Counted from the first letter of the stretch, positions 16,782 through 25,342 are shown. The stretch is DNA of 64,000 nucleotides from Allocatelliglobosispora scoriae (GCF_014204945.1 NZ_JACHMN010000003.1:1612001-1676000); one strand, 5' to 3'. Numbers and translations are program-made. Notes: generated by a model not told the origin, from the letters alone.

Positions 16782-18104
16782 TCAGCCCAGGCGCCAGCGC
16801 TGGGCGGCGGTGCCGTTGCAGTCCCAGATGGCGAGCTGGGTGCTGTTGGCGGAGTTGCCGCCCGGCACGTCCAGGCAGCGCCCGGACTGCGGGTTGAACA
16901 GGCTCTGATCGGCGCGGAGCTGCCAGTTCTGGCTGCCGACGCCGAGGCACGACCAGAGGTGGACCTTCGTGCCGTTGGCCGTGCCGCCGCCGACGATGTC
17001 CAGGCACTTGCCGAGGACCCGCCAGCTCGTGCCAACGTTGGTCCACTTCTGCGCACCGGTGCCGTTGCAGTCGTAGAGCTGGATCGGCGTACCGTCGGCG
17101 GTGTTGCTCGACCGCACGTCGGCGCACTTGTTGGCGAGGCCGATCAGCGGCCGGTCGGTGGTCGACTGGCAGCTGCTCGCGCCGCCGACGTTGTCGACAT
17201 GGGTGGTCCCGGCCGTGCGGTAGCTCGCGACCCGGCTCTTCGCGTCAGCCGTCGTGATCACCTCGCGGTCGGTGTAGTAGACCCAGTCGACCTGCTGGAT
17301 CCAGGTGCTGCGGCCGCCGGTGTGACCGGCCAGGTCGATCAGCCAGAGGTTGAAGTTGATCGACATCGGCGTCTCGGGGTAGTACTTGTCGCCGTGGTCG
17401 GCGACGAGCGCGCCGTCGATGTAGTACTTCACCCGGCCCGCGCTCACCGTCACGGCGAGGTCGTGCCAGCCGTCGTAGCTGCGCCGCTGCGCGTTGTTGA
17501 TGTTGTCGGCGATCCACGGGTCGGCCTGGTAGGTCTCCCAGGTCGTCTCGAAGAAGGTGGCGCTCGGCTCGCCCCAGCCGCCGTTGGGCAGGTACTCGAA
17601 GTCGATCTCGCCGTAGTTGGGCTCCATCGGGGCGTTGAGCGGCGTGATGGTGAAGAAGGTCTCCACCAGGTGGTCGCCGTCGGCACCGCTGACCGGCGCG
17701 TCGGTGAAACGGACCCGGCTGGCGTAGGTGCCCTCGAAGAACTTGCGCTGGTGCAGGATCTCCGACTGGCTGGTGCCCGCCCCGGTGCCGTCGGTGGAGG
17801 CGGTGAGCTGCATGACGCGCTGCCCGTCGGCGGTGGGGAAGGTGATGTTGGATGCGGGCCACGAAGCGCCGGGGACGCCCGGCCCGCCGGCGTTGGTGCG
17901 GACCGTCCAGTTGCGCGCCCTGATCAGCGGGTCCGTCGACGACGTGTAGGCGAAGTCGTCGAAGAGCACGTTGCAGGCGGCGGCGAGGGGTGCTGCGGCC
18001 TGTGGTGCTGCGGCCTGGGCGGGTGCGGTCGCGCCGGTCAGGGCTCCGGCGATGAGCGCGAGGACGGCACTCGCCGTGAGCAGTGCGGGGAGTTTCGGGG
18101 ACAC
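16782..18104 (-). CDS. secreted GH16 beta-glucanase with ricin-type lectin domain
   Basis: A 440-residue exported glycoside hydrolase. A signal peptide (1 to about 32) leads into a GH16 jelly-roll (about 45-290) with the catalytic motif EIDFE (E166, D168, E170), then a C-terminal ricin B-type beta-trefoil (about 318-440). The trefoil has three QxW repeats (QKW, QNW, QRW). GH16 enzymes of this kind cut beta-1,3- or mixed-linkage glucans, and the trefoil binds sugar. The start is GTG at 18104 with AGGAGG close upstream. The promoter is well defined, with a LacI-type palindrome above it. With the GH18 and GH87-like genes it completes a fungal-wall set. The exact substrate is not certain. Confidence 0.9.
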   Translation of the reverse strand: MSPKLPALLTASAVLALIAGALTGATAPAQAAAPQAAAPLAAACNVLFDDFAYTSSTDPLIRARNWTVRTNAGGPGVPGASWPASNITFPTADGQRVMQLTASTDGTGAGTSQSEILHQRKFFEGTYASRVRFTDAPVSGADGDHLVETFFTITPLNAPMEPNYGEIDFEYLPNGGWGEPSATFFETTWETYQADPWIADNINNAQRRSYDGWHDLAVTVSAGRVKYYIDGALVADHGDKYYPETPMSINFNLWLIDLAGHTGGRSTWIQQVDWVYYTDREVITTADAKSRVASYRTAGTTHVDNVGGASSCQSTTDRPLIGLANKCADVRSSNTADGTPIQLYDCNGTGAQKWTNVGTSWRVLGKCLDIVGGGTANGTKVHLWSCLGVGSQNWQLRADQSLFNPQSGRCLDVPGGNSANSTQLAIWDCNGTAAQRWRLG

Positions 18105-18156
18105 GAGCTCCTCCTGAGTAGAGAATTATTTATATTTAATTATGTGAACAATGAAA

Positions 18157-18207
18157 ATTATGACTGGAACCGTCCCCGAGTCAAGAGTTTTGCTGAGAGC
18201 GCTCTCA
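18157..18207 (-). promoter_or_regulatory. GH16 promoter with CebR-like LacI-family operator
   Basis: On the minus strand TTGACT (18179-18184) and CATAAT (18157-18162) are spaced 16 bp, in an AT-rich leader that stands out from the surroundings. The perfect palindrome TGAGAGCGCTCTCA (18194-18207) lies just upstream of the -35. It resembles the CebR box of cellulose-utilising streptomycetes (TGGGAGCGCTCCCA), so control by a LacI-family sugar sensor is likely. No such regulator is in the window. Confidence 0.75.
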
Positions 18208-18271
18208 CGGATTGGCACATCGCGGGCCGTGCTTAGGCGGCGGTGCCGGTGGGTATGCCCAGGACATGACC

Positions 18272-18514
18272 ATGACCAAAGACATCGTGGCCCCGCCCGG
18301 CGGCGTCATGACCGACGAGGTGGGCGTGGTGACCGGCGACCTCACCCTGGAGACCGTCCCCGCCGACGACGGCACCGTGAGCCTGCGCGTGCAGTACCAG
18401 GGCGCGGAGGAGTGGTACCGCGTCACCGGGGCGAAGGCCCAGGTCCCCGACCCGCACGACGAGCAGGCGGTCGACAAGGCCGCCAGTGACCTCTTGGCCC
18501 GCTTCACGGGCTAA
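18272..18514 (+). CDS. small hypothetical protein
   Basis: About 80 residues, beginning MTKDIVAPPGGVMTDEVG. The middle looks like alternating beta strands (GDLTLETVPADDGTVSLRVQYQGAEEWYRVTGA) and the end is helical (DEQAVDKAASDLLARF). No known motif, signal or membrane segment. AGGA lies 7 nt before the ATG at 18272; an ATG at 18266 is an alternative. Codon usage is normal for the region. It is convergent with the Sir2 gene with 5 bp between stops. Many actinomycetes carry short proteins of this type with no assigned role. Confidence 0.7.
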   Translation: MTKDIVAPPGGVMTDEVGVVTGDLTLETVPADDGTVSLRVQYQGAEEWYRVTGAKAQVPDPHDEQAVDKAASDLLARFTG

Positions 18515-18519
18515 TCCGC

Positions 18520-19350
18520 CTAGCGGGTGGCCGTCACCGAGGCCAGCAGGTGGGGGAGCGCCTCGCCGAGCGGGGCGTCCACGACCCAGCGGGCGACCGG
18601 ATCCGCCCGGGTGACGCCCTGATTGATCACCCCGACCGGGATGTCGAGCTTCACCGCGTGGGTGACGAAGCGCCGTCCGGAGTGGACGGTGAGCGAGGAG
18701 CCCAGCACCACCACCGCCCGGGCCTTCTCGACCAGGTCGTAGCAGGTCCGGACCCGATCGGGCGCGACCGATTCGCCGAAGAAGACGACATCCGGCTTGA
18801 GCGTCCCGCCGCAGTATTCGCAGCCGACGATCTCGAAGTCGGCCACCTCGTCGTCGGCGAGCTCCGCGTCGCCGTCGGCGTTGAGCGCGGTCGCCTGCGC
18901 GCGGAAGCCGGGGTTGGCCTCGCTGAGCCGCACGTCGAGCCGGTCGCGGGTGGTGCGGCAGCCGCAATCGAGGCAGACCACGCTCACGAGGTTGCCGTGC
19001 AGCTCGATCACGTCGCGGGCTCCGGCGGCCTGGTGCAGGCCGTCCACGTTCTGCGTGATGATCCCGCCGAGCAGCCCGAGCCGCTCCAGCCCGGCCACCG
19101 CGTGGTGCCCGGCGTTGGGCGAGGCGTATGCGATGGTCCGCCAGCCGAGGTAACTGCGCGCCCAATACCTCCGTCGGGCGATCGGATCGCCGGTGAAGAC
19201 CTGGTAGGTCATGGGTGTGCCCCGCCGCGCACTGCCGGTCGGTCCCCGGTAGTCCGGGATGCCCGATTCGGTGGAGAGCCCGGCCCCGCTGAGCACCACC
19301 ACGCCGCCCTCGGCGACGAGGGCGGTCAGTTCCCGCAGGCCGGCCGTCAT
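18520..19350 (-). CDS. Sir2-family NAD-dependent protein deacylase
   Basis: A 276-residue sirtuin that removes acyl groups from lysines using NAD+. Family motifs are all present: GAGLSTESGIPDYRG (about 21-36), TQNVDGLH (about 99-106), the catalytic histidine in ELHGNL, and the zinc ligands CLDC and CEYC. VVLGSSLTVHSG is near residue 217. Length is normal. It follows a TetR gene by 18 bp on the same strand and is probably co-transcribed with it. Targets cannot be predicted. Confidence 0.95.
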   Translation of the reverse strand: MTAGLRELTALVAEGGVVVLSGAGLSTESGIPDYRGPTGSARRGTPMTYQVFTGDPIARRRYWARSYLGWRTIAYASPNAGHHAVAGLERLGLLGGIITQNVDGLHQAAGARDVIELHGNLVSVVCLDCGCRTTRDRLDVRLSEANPGFRAQATALNADGDAELADDEVADFEIVGCEYCGGTLKPDVVFFGESVAPDRVRTCYDLVEKARAVVVLGSSLTVHSGRRFVTHAVKLDIPVGVINQGVTRADPVARWVVDAPLGEALPHLLASVTATR

Positions 19351-19368
19351 CCCACCATGATGCCCGCG

Positions 19369-20028
19369 CTACGTGCTCTTGCCCAGCGCCGCGCTCTCGC
19401 TCAGCGCCGCTACGGCGAGCTCGGTGAGGTGGTCGACGAGCACGTCGGGGGCGTCGGCCATCCCGCCGGCCAGCCATTCGATGAGCACCTCGGCGACGCC
19501 CGCCATCAGCGCGAGCAGCAGCCGATCCGACCGCAGCCGATCTCGCGGCCCGGCGGGCACACCGTGCAGGAGGCCGTCGAAGAGGACGGCCTCCTCGCGC
19601 AGCAGCTCGCGGCGGCGGGTCTCCAGGCGCGGCGCGTTGATGTAGATCACACGCGCGCGATCGGGATGGGCGAGCAGGAGCGCGACCTTGGCGCCCATCG
19701 TCGCGCGGAAGAGTTCGTCGAGGCCGGCGGGGTGCGGCGGTGCGGCGGCGGTGATCCCGGCGAGGAGCCAGTCGTTCTGCTCCCGGTGCACGGCGAGCAG
19801 CAGGCTCTCGCGGTCGGCGAAGTGCTCGTAGAAGTCGCGCTTGGCGACGCCGGAGTGGGCGCAGACGTCGGCGACCGTCACGTCGTCATAGCCCCGGGCT
19901 GCGAAGATGTGCCGGGACGAGGTGAGGATCCGGTGCCTGCGGTCGGCGGAGCGTTCCTGGCGGGACTGCCCGCCATAGGTGTCCCCGCACGGGTCACCGG
20001 CGGTGGCGACCTGCTGCTGCTTATCCAC
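19369..20028 (-). CDS. TetR/AcrR family transcriptional regulator
   Basis: A 219-residue TetR-family regulator. The helix-turn-helix (VTVADVCAHSGVAKRDFYEHFADRE) lies at about residues 50-75, after an N-terminal tail of about 30 residues rich in Gln, Gly and Arg. The GTG at 20028 is preferred, with GGAAGGG 6-7 nt upstream; the frame is open further upstream without a good start. It precedes the Sir2 gene by 18 bp, so the two probably form an operon. No clear palindromic operator was found close to the start. The CAACTCTT palindrome at 20101 is about 70 bp upstream and is more likely a repeat. Confidence 0.88.
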   Translation of the reverse strand: MDKQQQVATAGDPCGDTYGGQSRQERSADRRHRILTSSRHIFAARGYDDVTVADVCAHSGVAKRDFYEHFADRESLLLAVHREQNDWLLAGITAAAPPHPAGLDELFRATMGAKVALLLAHPDRARVIYINAPRLETRRRELLREEAVLFDGLLHGVPAGPRDRLRSDRLLLALMAGVAEVLIEWLAGGMADAPDVLVDHLTELAVAALSESAALGKST

Positions 20029-20100
20029 GACGCACCCTTCCGAACCGTGCACGGACAGTAGCAGGGCACGCGGGTATCGTCCTGCCTCGATGAGATGCCA

Positions 20101-20135
20101 AGATCGGCGCAACTCTTGAGGAGTTGCGCCGATCT
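20101..20135. repeat. CAACTCTT palindrome family, copy 4 (symmetric form)
   Basis: AGATCGGCGCAACTC and GAGTTGCGCCGATCT are perfect 15-bp arms around TTGAG. It lies 20 bp beyond the cyclophilin stop, so it may terminate that leftward gene. Confidence 0.85.
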
Positions 20136-20155
20136 AGGGTGTGAGCAGGGCTGCG

Positions 20156-20890
20156 TCAGCAGGTGATGCGGGCCCTGATGATGTCGGCGGTGAGGACCGG
20201 CGTGCCGTCGATCGGTGCCGGGTCCTCCGGCGTCGGCTGGATGCCGCCCGCGGCGATCGTGTCCAGCACGGCGAGCCCGGCGGCGTCGATCTGCCCGAAG
20301 ACGGTGTAGTTGGGGCGCAGGATCGAGTCGGCGGTGACGAGGAAGAACTGGCTGCCGTTGGTGTCGGGGCCCGCGTTCGCCATCGCGAGCGTGCCGCGCG
20401 GGTAGTAGACGCGGTCCGGCCGGTCGGGCACCGGCGGCAGCGTCGTGGGCAGCTCGTCCTTGTAGCGGTAGCCGGGCCCGCCCTCGCCGGTCCCTGACGG
20501 GTCGCCACACTGCAAAACCTTCAGAGTGGGGTACGCCGTGAGCCGGTGGCAGATCGTCCGGTCGTAGAAGCGGTGCTGGACCAGGTGCAGGAAGCTCTGC
20601 ACCGTGCAGGGCGCCTGCGCGCCGGTGAGCGTCAGCGTGATGTCGCCGTGGCTCGTCTTGAGCACCGTCTCCCTGGTCCGCGTCGGCGTCCGGTGCGGAT
20701 CGGGCGGCAGCGGCACCCGCCGGACCCCCGGGTCGTCCGGCGTCTCCGTGTACTGACAGGGCCCATGCGTGACCTTGGGCGGCTTCGGCGGCTTGCCCGC
20801 GGCCGCGGCCGCGGCCGGCAACCCGACCGCAGCAACCAGCAGCCCCGCGGCGATCCCCGCCACCGCGACGCGCGATAAATGACGTCCCAC
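20156..20890 (-). CDS. secreted cyclophilin-type peptidyl-prolyl isomerase
   Basis: A 244-residue exported prolyl isomerase. An N-terminal signal segment (VAVAGIAAGLLVAAVGLPAA) leads to a short Pro/Lys linker and a cyclophilin domain (about 75-244). Recognisable blocks are HRLTAYPTLKVLQCGDPSGTGEGGPGY and GTLAMANAGPDTNGSQFFLV, the latter holding the usual active-site residues. Two Cys pairs could form disulfides outside the cell. The start is taken as GTG at 20890, with GGAGG 5 nt upstream; an ATG at 20902 is in frame. Codon 5 is TTA, as in two neighbouring exported proteins. A role in folding secreted proteins is likely. Confidence 0.9.
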   Translation of the reverse strand: MGRHLSRVAVAGIAAGLLVAAVGLPAAAAAAGKPPKPPKVTHGPCQYTETPDDPGVRRVPLPPDPHRTPTRTRETVLKTSHGDITLTLTGAQAPCTVQSFLHLVQHRFYDRTICHRLTAYPTLKVLQCGDPSGTGEGGPGYRYKDELPTTLPPVPDRPDRVYYPRGTLAMANAGPDTNGSQFFLVTADSILRPNYTVFGQIDAAGLAVLDTIAAGGIQPTPEDPAPIDGTPVLTADIIRARITC

Positions 20891-20949
20891 GTGATCCTCC
20901 ATTGCATCAGGGAGATGTATCAATGGAGATCCTACCGACCACCCACCCC

Positions 20950-21031
20950 CAAATTCGCGTTGATCAAGGGAAGACTCGCCGCATATCGGACACCCGACAT
21001 GGTGAGTCTTCCCTTGATCAACGCGAATTTG
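20950..21031. repeat. long perfect inverted repeat
   Basis: A 28-bp stem with no mismatch: 20950-20977 (CAAATTCGCGTTGATCAA then GGGAAGACTC) pairs with 21004-21031, around a 26-nt loop. Beyond it, CCACCCC/GGGGTGG extends the pairing with a 2-nt bulge. It lies between the cyclophilin start and the end of the next gene, next to a GC terminator. It is longer than needed for termination and may be another repetitive palindrome. Confidence 0.85.
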
Positions 21032-21038
21032 TTGGGGT

Positions 21039-21064
21039 GGCCCCCGCCCGGAGGGGCGGGGGCC
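21039..21064 (-). terminator. terminator of the beta-propeller gene
   Basis: GGCCCCCGCCC (21039-21049) and GGGCGGGGGCC (21054-21064) make an 11-bp stem with loop GGAG, 8 bp past the stop of the leftward gene. Confidence 0.8.
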
Positions 21065-21072
21065 GGGGTGGG

Positions 21073-24000
21073 TCAGGAGGCGTAGGCCTCGAATTCGGAG
21101 ATCTGGCCGGCGGGCCAGCCGGTGTTGGCCGTCACCGTGATGCGGAGGTAGCGGACGCTTCCGGCGGGGAAGGTGACCGTCACCGTGTTACCCGTCGCCG
21201 GGTCGAAGGTGTAGCTGGCGGCGGCCTTCAGGATGGTGCCGGTGCTGCCGTCGGAGATCGCGATCGTCTGGTTGCGGGTGGCCCAGGCGGTCGCGGGCGG
21301 CAGCTTCAGGACCACTCGGCTGATGCTCGTCGAGCTACCCAGGTCCACCTGCATCCACTGCGGGAAGGCGTTGTTGTTGCTCTCCCAGTAGCTGCTGGCG
21401 TTGCCGTCGACCGCGTTGCCCGAACCGTAGTTCTGCGTGTTCGACGACTGGGTGGTCGGCTTGTTGAGCGCCAGGTTGACATTGCTCGCGGGTGCCCCGG
21501 TGCCGGTGAGCGGCACCGTCAGCGGCGAGTTGGTGGCGCTGCTGACGACCGTCACCGAACCCGTACGCGTACCGGTGGCGGTGGGGCGGAAGGTGACCGA
21601 GACGGTGCAGTTGGCACCGGCGGCGATGCTGCCGCCACAGGTGTTGGTCTGCGTGTAGTCACCGGACGCGGCGATCGACGACACCGTCGCGGCGAGGGTG
21701 CCGGTGTTGGTGACGGTGATCGATTGCGCACCGCTCGCCCCGCCGACCGTGGTCGAGCCGAAGGTCAGCGAGGTCGGTCCCGCCGCCAGGGTCGCCGAGC
21801 CGGTCGACGTACCGACGCCGGACAGGGAGACCGTCGCCGGGCTGTTCGTGGCGCTGCTGGCGATGATGAGCGAGCCGGTGCGCGTACCCGCTGCCCGGGG
21901 GTGGAAGTTGATCGTCGCCGCGCAGTTGGCACCCGCCGCGAGAACCGCGGGGCACGTGTGGCCCACGGTGAAGTCGCCGGTCACGGTGATCGACGAGATC
22001 GTCGCCGAGCCCGTGCCGGTGTTGGTGATGACGACCGCTTCCCAGTCCTCGTTGTTGATGTTGACCGGGGTCGCCTCGAACGTCAGCGACGTCGGGCTCG
22101 CGGTGATCGTGGCCGGGCCGGACGTGCCGGCGGCGTAGACCTCGAAGGCCGACAGCTGCCCGGCCGGCCAGCCGGTGTTGCCGGTGACGGAGAGCCGGAC
22201 GTAGCGAGCGCTCGTCGTCGGGAAGGTGATGTTCACCGTGTTGCCGGTCGCCGGGTCGAAGACGTAGCCCGCCGACGGCACGACCGTGGTGAACGTGTTG
22301 CCGTCCTGGCTGGTCTGGACCGCGAGGGTCTGGGTACGCGTGGCCCAGGCCGTCGGCGGCGGCAGCTTCAGGGTCACCTTGCCGACGCTCGTCGACGCAC
22401 CCAGATCCACCTGCACCCACTGCGGGAAGGCGTTGTTGTTGCTCTCCCAGTAGGACCCCGCGTCGGCGTCCGTCACGTTGCCCGGACCGTAGTTCTGGGT
22501 GTATGACGACGCCGTTGCCGGCTTGCCCGCCGCCACGTTGGTGGTGCCGGTCCCGGTGACGCCGGTGCCGGTGAGCTGCACCGCGATGGCGCCCTGACCG
22601 TCGTCGCCGGTGATGGAGTAGATCGCCGACTGCGCGCCCTGCGCGGTCGGGGTGAAGGTCACCGTCTGCCGGATCACGTCACCGGGGAAGAGCTGCTGGC
22701 CCTCGGAGACCGGCGTGCTGGTGTTGAAGACGCCGACCGGCGGCGCGGCCTTGGTCAGGGTCAGGGTGATGTTGCCGGTGTTGGCGATCTCGAAGGTGTG
22801 CGTCGCGGTCGTGCCGACCGGCACCGCACCGAACGCGACCGGGTTGGGGGTGATGGTGAGGTGCGCGGCGCCGGTCACGGCGGTGCCGTTGATCGGGACC
22901 GTGACGGCTCCCGCATTGCTCGTCACCGTCAGCGAGCTGGTCTGGTTGCCCGCGACGGTGGGTGCGTAGGTCACCGAGATCGCGACCGACGATCCCGCCG
23001 CGATCGTGGAGCCGTTCGCCGGGAAGCCCGTAGCGGTGAAGGGCCCGGTCGGCGGCGTGGAACCGGTGATCGTGACGGCGGAGGTACCCGTGTTGAGGAT
23101 GCTGACACCGATCGTCTTGCGAGCGCCGGTCGGCACGGTGCCGAAGGCGAGCGTGGACGGTGTCGCGCCGAGGCCGGCCTGCGTACCCGTGCCGTGCAGG
23201 TCGAGCGCGACCACCCCGGCGTCGGTGGTGAACGACAGGCTGCCGGTCGCGCCGCCCGTGGTCGTCGGGGTGAAGCGGACCGGGACCGCGAGCGTCTGGC
23301 CGGTGGTGAGCGTGCGCGGCAGCGACGGCGGCGTGGCGCCGAAGGGCGCCGTGGTGGAGATCGCCGAGATCGTGACCGTGCGCGCGGCGGTGACCGTGAC
23401 GGTCGCGTTGGCCGTGCCGTTGACCGGCACGTTGCCGAAGTCGGTCGGCGGGCTGGTCAGCGCGGCGGTGGTGGGACGGCCGAAGCCGTAGATGAAGCCG
23501 TCGCGGGTGCCGACGTAGACCCGGCCGTTGTCGGTGGCGGGGGTGGCGAACTTGGTGGCGATGCCGATCGGCGCCGAGTAGCGCAGATTGAGACGGCCGC
23601 TCACCGGCAGCGCGTCATAGGCCCGGAGCTGGCCGTTGGCGCCGGTCGAACCGTCGCTGTAGACGGCCCAGACGATCGCGGTGCCGGAGGTGGTCCCGGT
23701 GGAGGTGACGACCGGCGAGCCGGACGTGTAGCCGAAGGTGCCGGCGCTGGTCCCGGCCGAGGTGAGCACGGGCAGCCCGGCGCCGTTGACGCCGTACTTC
23801 AGCGCGCGCAGGAAGCCCTGGTTCTCCACGTTGTAGACGTAGCCGCCGTCGCCGCCCCAGAACGCCGGGTGGCCCCAGACGCCGTTGTAGGGACCGGCGG
23901 GCGGGCCGACCGAGTTGTCGGAGCCGCCCGGGCCCTGCGCCATGCCGCCGAGGTTGTCGCGGTTGAGCAGGTAGACGCGGCCGTCCTTGCCGGTCTGGAC

Positions 24001-25050
24001 CAGCAGGCGCGGAATGGCCGCCGTGCCGAAGCCGGCCGGCAGGGCCATCGGGCCGCCGGAGCCGAAGTCGGTGTCGTCCTGGTCCAGCTTGCCGTTGTTG
24101 TACGGGCTGAAGAAGTCCTTCGCGGTCAGCGTGCCGTCGCCGTTGACCTGCAACCGGATCACCGACTCGCCGAGCGTGCCGGGCGGGCTGGTGCCGGGGC
24201 CGGGCGCGGGCGAGACGCCGTTGCCGGTGGAGACGATGATCCGGCCGGGGCCGTCGGAGACGAGGCCGCCGCCGGACTGCCAGATGCCCGCCATGCCGTT
24301 GGAGCGGCCGGCCTCGGTGGACCACAGCGTCGACATCGCCGGGGTGGTGGTGCGCACACCCGCGATGTAGCCGACGTAGGGGCCGTAGTCGCAGTGGCTG
24401 GCGAAGCCGGCGTAGACGACGCCGTCGAGCAGGAGCAGGCCGGGCCGCTGGGCGGCGGTCTTGGCGTTGAACGTGTTGCCCGGGTCGTTGCTGGGGGAGC
24501 CCTGGATCGTCACGGGCCAGCCGGCCCGCTCGACGCCGGTCGCCGGGTTGATCGAGTGCATGTAGAAGTGCGGGTGGTCGGCGTCGGGGCCGTCGTTGAC
24601 CTTCGCCATGAAGAAGACCGAGCCGGTCGCCGGGTCGTAGACCGGGGTGCTGGTGATGCCGATGTTGGGCACGAGGTCGCCGCAGCCGATCGCCGAGGCG
24701 GGCCAGGCCGGGCCGACGCTGCGCGACCAGGAGACGGCGCCGGTCACGGCGTTCATGCCGTAGATCCAGTTGTTCTCGGTGACCGCGATGACGGTGCCCG
24801 CGATGACGATGGGCTGGGCGTAGACCTGGCCGTTGACGGGGGTCTTGAAGAGCTGGCCGAAATCGGCGGCCGAGACGGCGGAGGGGGCGAGGCCGGGCTC
24901 GTTCTGATCCCAGCCCGTCCGCAGCACGTCGACGGAGACCGTCGTCTCGTCGGCGGTCGCCACTCCGGGCGCGGCGACGACCGCGGCGAGGAGTAGCACC
25001 CCCGGTAGCAATCCGGTTAACAGGCGACGTACGCGAGATCTGCGACGCAT
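21073..25050 (-). CDS. secreted PQQ-like beta-propeller protein with anchor-D repeats and two discoidin domains
   Basis: A 1325-residue exported protein of unknown role. After a signal peptide (about 1-34) comes a domain of about 490 residues built from propeller-like blades (GTVIAVTENNWIYGMNAVTGAVSWSR, PRLLVQTGKDGRVYLLNRDN, GRVYVGTRDGFIYGFG). Several choice-of-anchor-D Ig-like repeats follow, with two F5/8C discoidin domains (about 850-1000 and 1195-1325), each with YWESNNNAFPQW. The discoidin and anchor-D segments are close relatives of those in the GH87-like protein. The propeller resembles quinoprotein/BamB blades, but I see no evidence that it binds PQQ or is an enzyme. The start ATG at 25050 has AGGAG 7 nt upstream, and codon 11 is TTA. 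A carbohydrate-bound extracellular protein is the likely general role. Confidence 0.8.
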   Translation of the reverse strand: MRRRSRVRRLLTGLLPGVLLLAAVVAAPGVATADETTVSVDVLRTGWDQNEPGLAPSAVSAADFGQLFKTPVNGQVYAQPIVIAGTVIAVTENNWIYGMNAVTGAVSWSRSVGPAWPASAIGCGDLVPNIGITSTPVYDPATGSVFFMAKVNDGPDADHPHFYMHSINPATGVERAGWPVTIQGSPSNDPGNTFNAKTAAQRPGLLLLDGVVYAGFASHCDYGPYVGYIAGVRTTTPAMSTLWSTEAGRSNGMAGIWQSGGGLVSDGPGRIIVSTGNGVSPAPGPGTSPPGTLGESVIRLQVNGDGTLTAKDFFSPYNNGKLDQDDTDFGSGGPMALPAGFGTAAIPRLLVQTGKDGRVYLLNRDNLGGMAQGPGGSDNSVGPPAGPYNGVWGHPAFWGGDGGYVYNVENQGFLRALKYGVNGAGLPVLTSAGTSAGTFGYTSGSPVVTSTGTTSGTAIVWAVYSDGSTGANGQLRAYDALPVSGRLNLRYSAPIGIATKFATPATDNGRVYVGTRDGFIYGFGRPTTAALTSPPTDFGNVPVNGTANATVTVTAARTVTISAISTTAPFGATPPSLPRTLTTGQTLAVPVRFTPTTTGGATGSLSFTTDAGVVALDLHGTGTQAGLGATPSTLAFGTVPTGARKTIGVSILNTGTSAVTITGSTPPTGPFTATGFPANGSTIAAGSSVAISVTYAPTVAGNQTSSLTVTSNAGAVTVPINGTAVTGAAHLTITPNPVAFGAVPVGTTATHTFEIANTGNITLTLTKAAPPVGVFNTSTPVSEGQQLFPGDVIRQTVTFTPTAQGAQSAIYSITGDDGQGAIAVQLTGTGVTGTGTTNVAAGKPATASSYTQNYGPGNVTDADAGSYWESNNNAFPQWVQVDLGASTSVGKVTLKLPPPTAWATRTQTLAVQTSQDGNTFTTVVPSAGYVFDPATGNTVNITFPTTSARYVRLSVTGNTGWPAGQLSAFEVYAAGTSGPATITASPTSLTFEATPVNINNEDWEAVVITNTGTGSATISSITVTGDFTVGHTCPAVLAAGANCAATINFHPRAAGTRTGSLIIASSATNSPATVSLSGVGTSTGSATLAAGPTSLTFGSTTVGGASGAQSITVTNTGTLAATVSSIAASGDYTQTNTCGGSIAAGANCTVSVTFRPTATGTRTGSVTVVSSATNSPLTVPLTGTGAPASNVNLALNKPTTQSSNTQNYGSGNAVDGNASSYWESNNNAFPQWMQVDLGSSTSISRVVLKLPPATAWATRNQTIAISDGSTGTILKAAASYTFDPATGNTVTVTFPAGSVRYLRITVTANTGWPAGQISEFEAYAS

Positions 25051-25342
25051 GACCCACTCCTGAGGTGAAACACCGGTGACCGGCGTAAATGCGGGACGGA
25101 GGGCCAGAGCACACCTGGCCTGATTGGAGCAGACCGTAACTTGCTCGACACGTTCCCGCAAGATATCGACCGCATGTCGAAATAATCTGTCCTAAGTTGC
25201 TAAAGAAGCTGCGTACGGCGGTGGTTGTCGCGCTGTGCGGGTGTCGCGCTCGCGTCGCCAAGATCCCGGCTATCGCTCAAGTACACATATCCCATAGGCT
25301 TAGTAGGTATTACCCGCATCCCTTGCCCCTCTTGGAGAATCC

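Noticed and set aside
20902-24996. Long plus-strand frames (about 534 and 732 codons)
   Set aside because: They are antisense to the propeller/discoidin gene and give Arg/Gly-rich low-complexity products.
21073-25050. Annotation as a PQQ-dependent dehydrogenase
   Set aside because: Only general propeller blade similarity is visible; no PQQ or calcium-binding motif or heme site was recognised.
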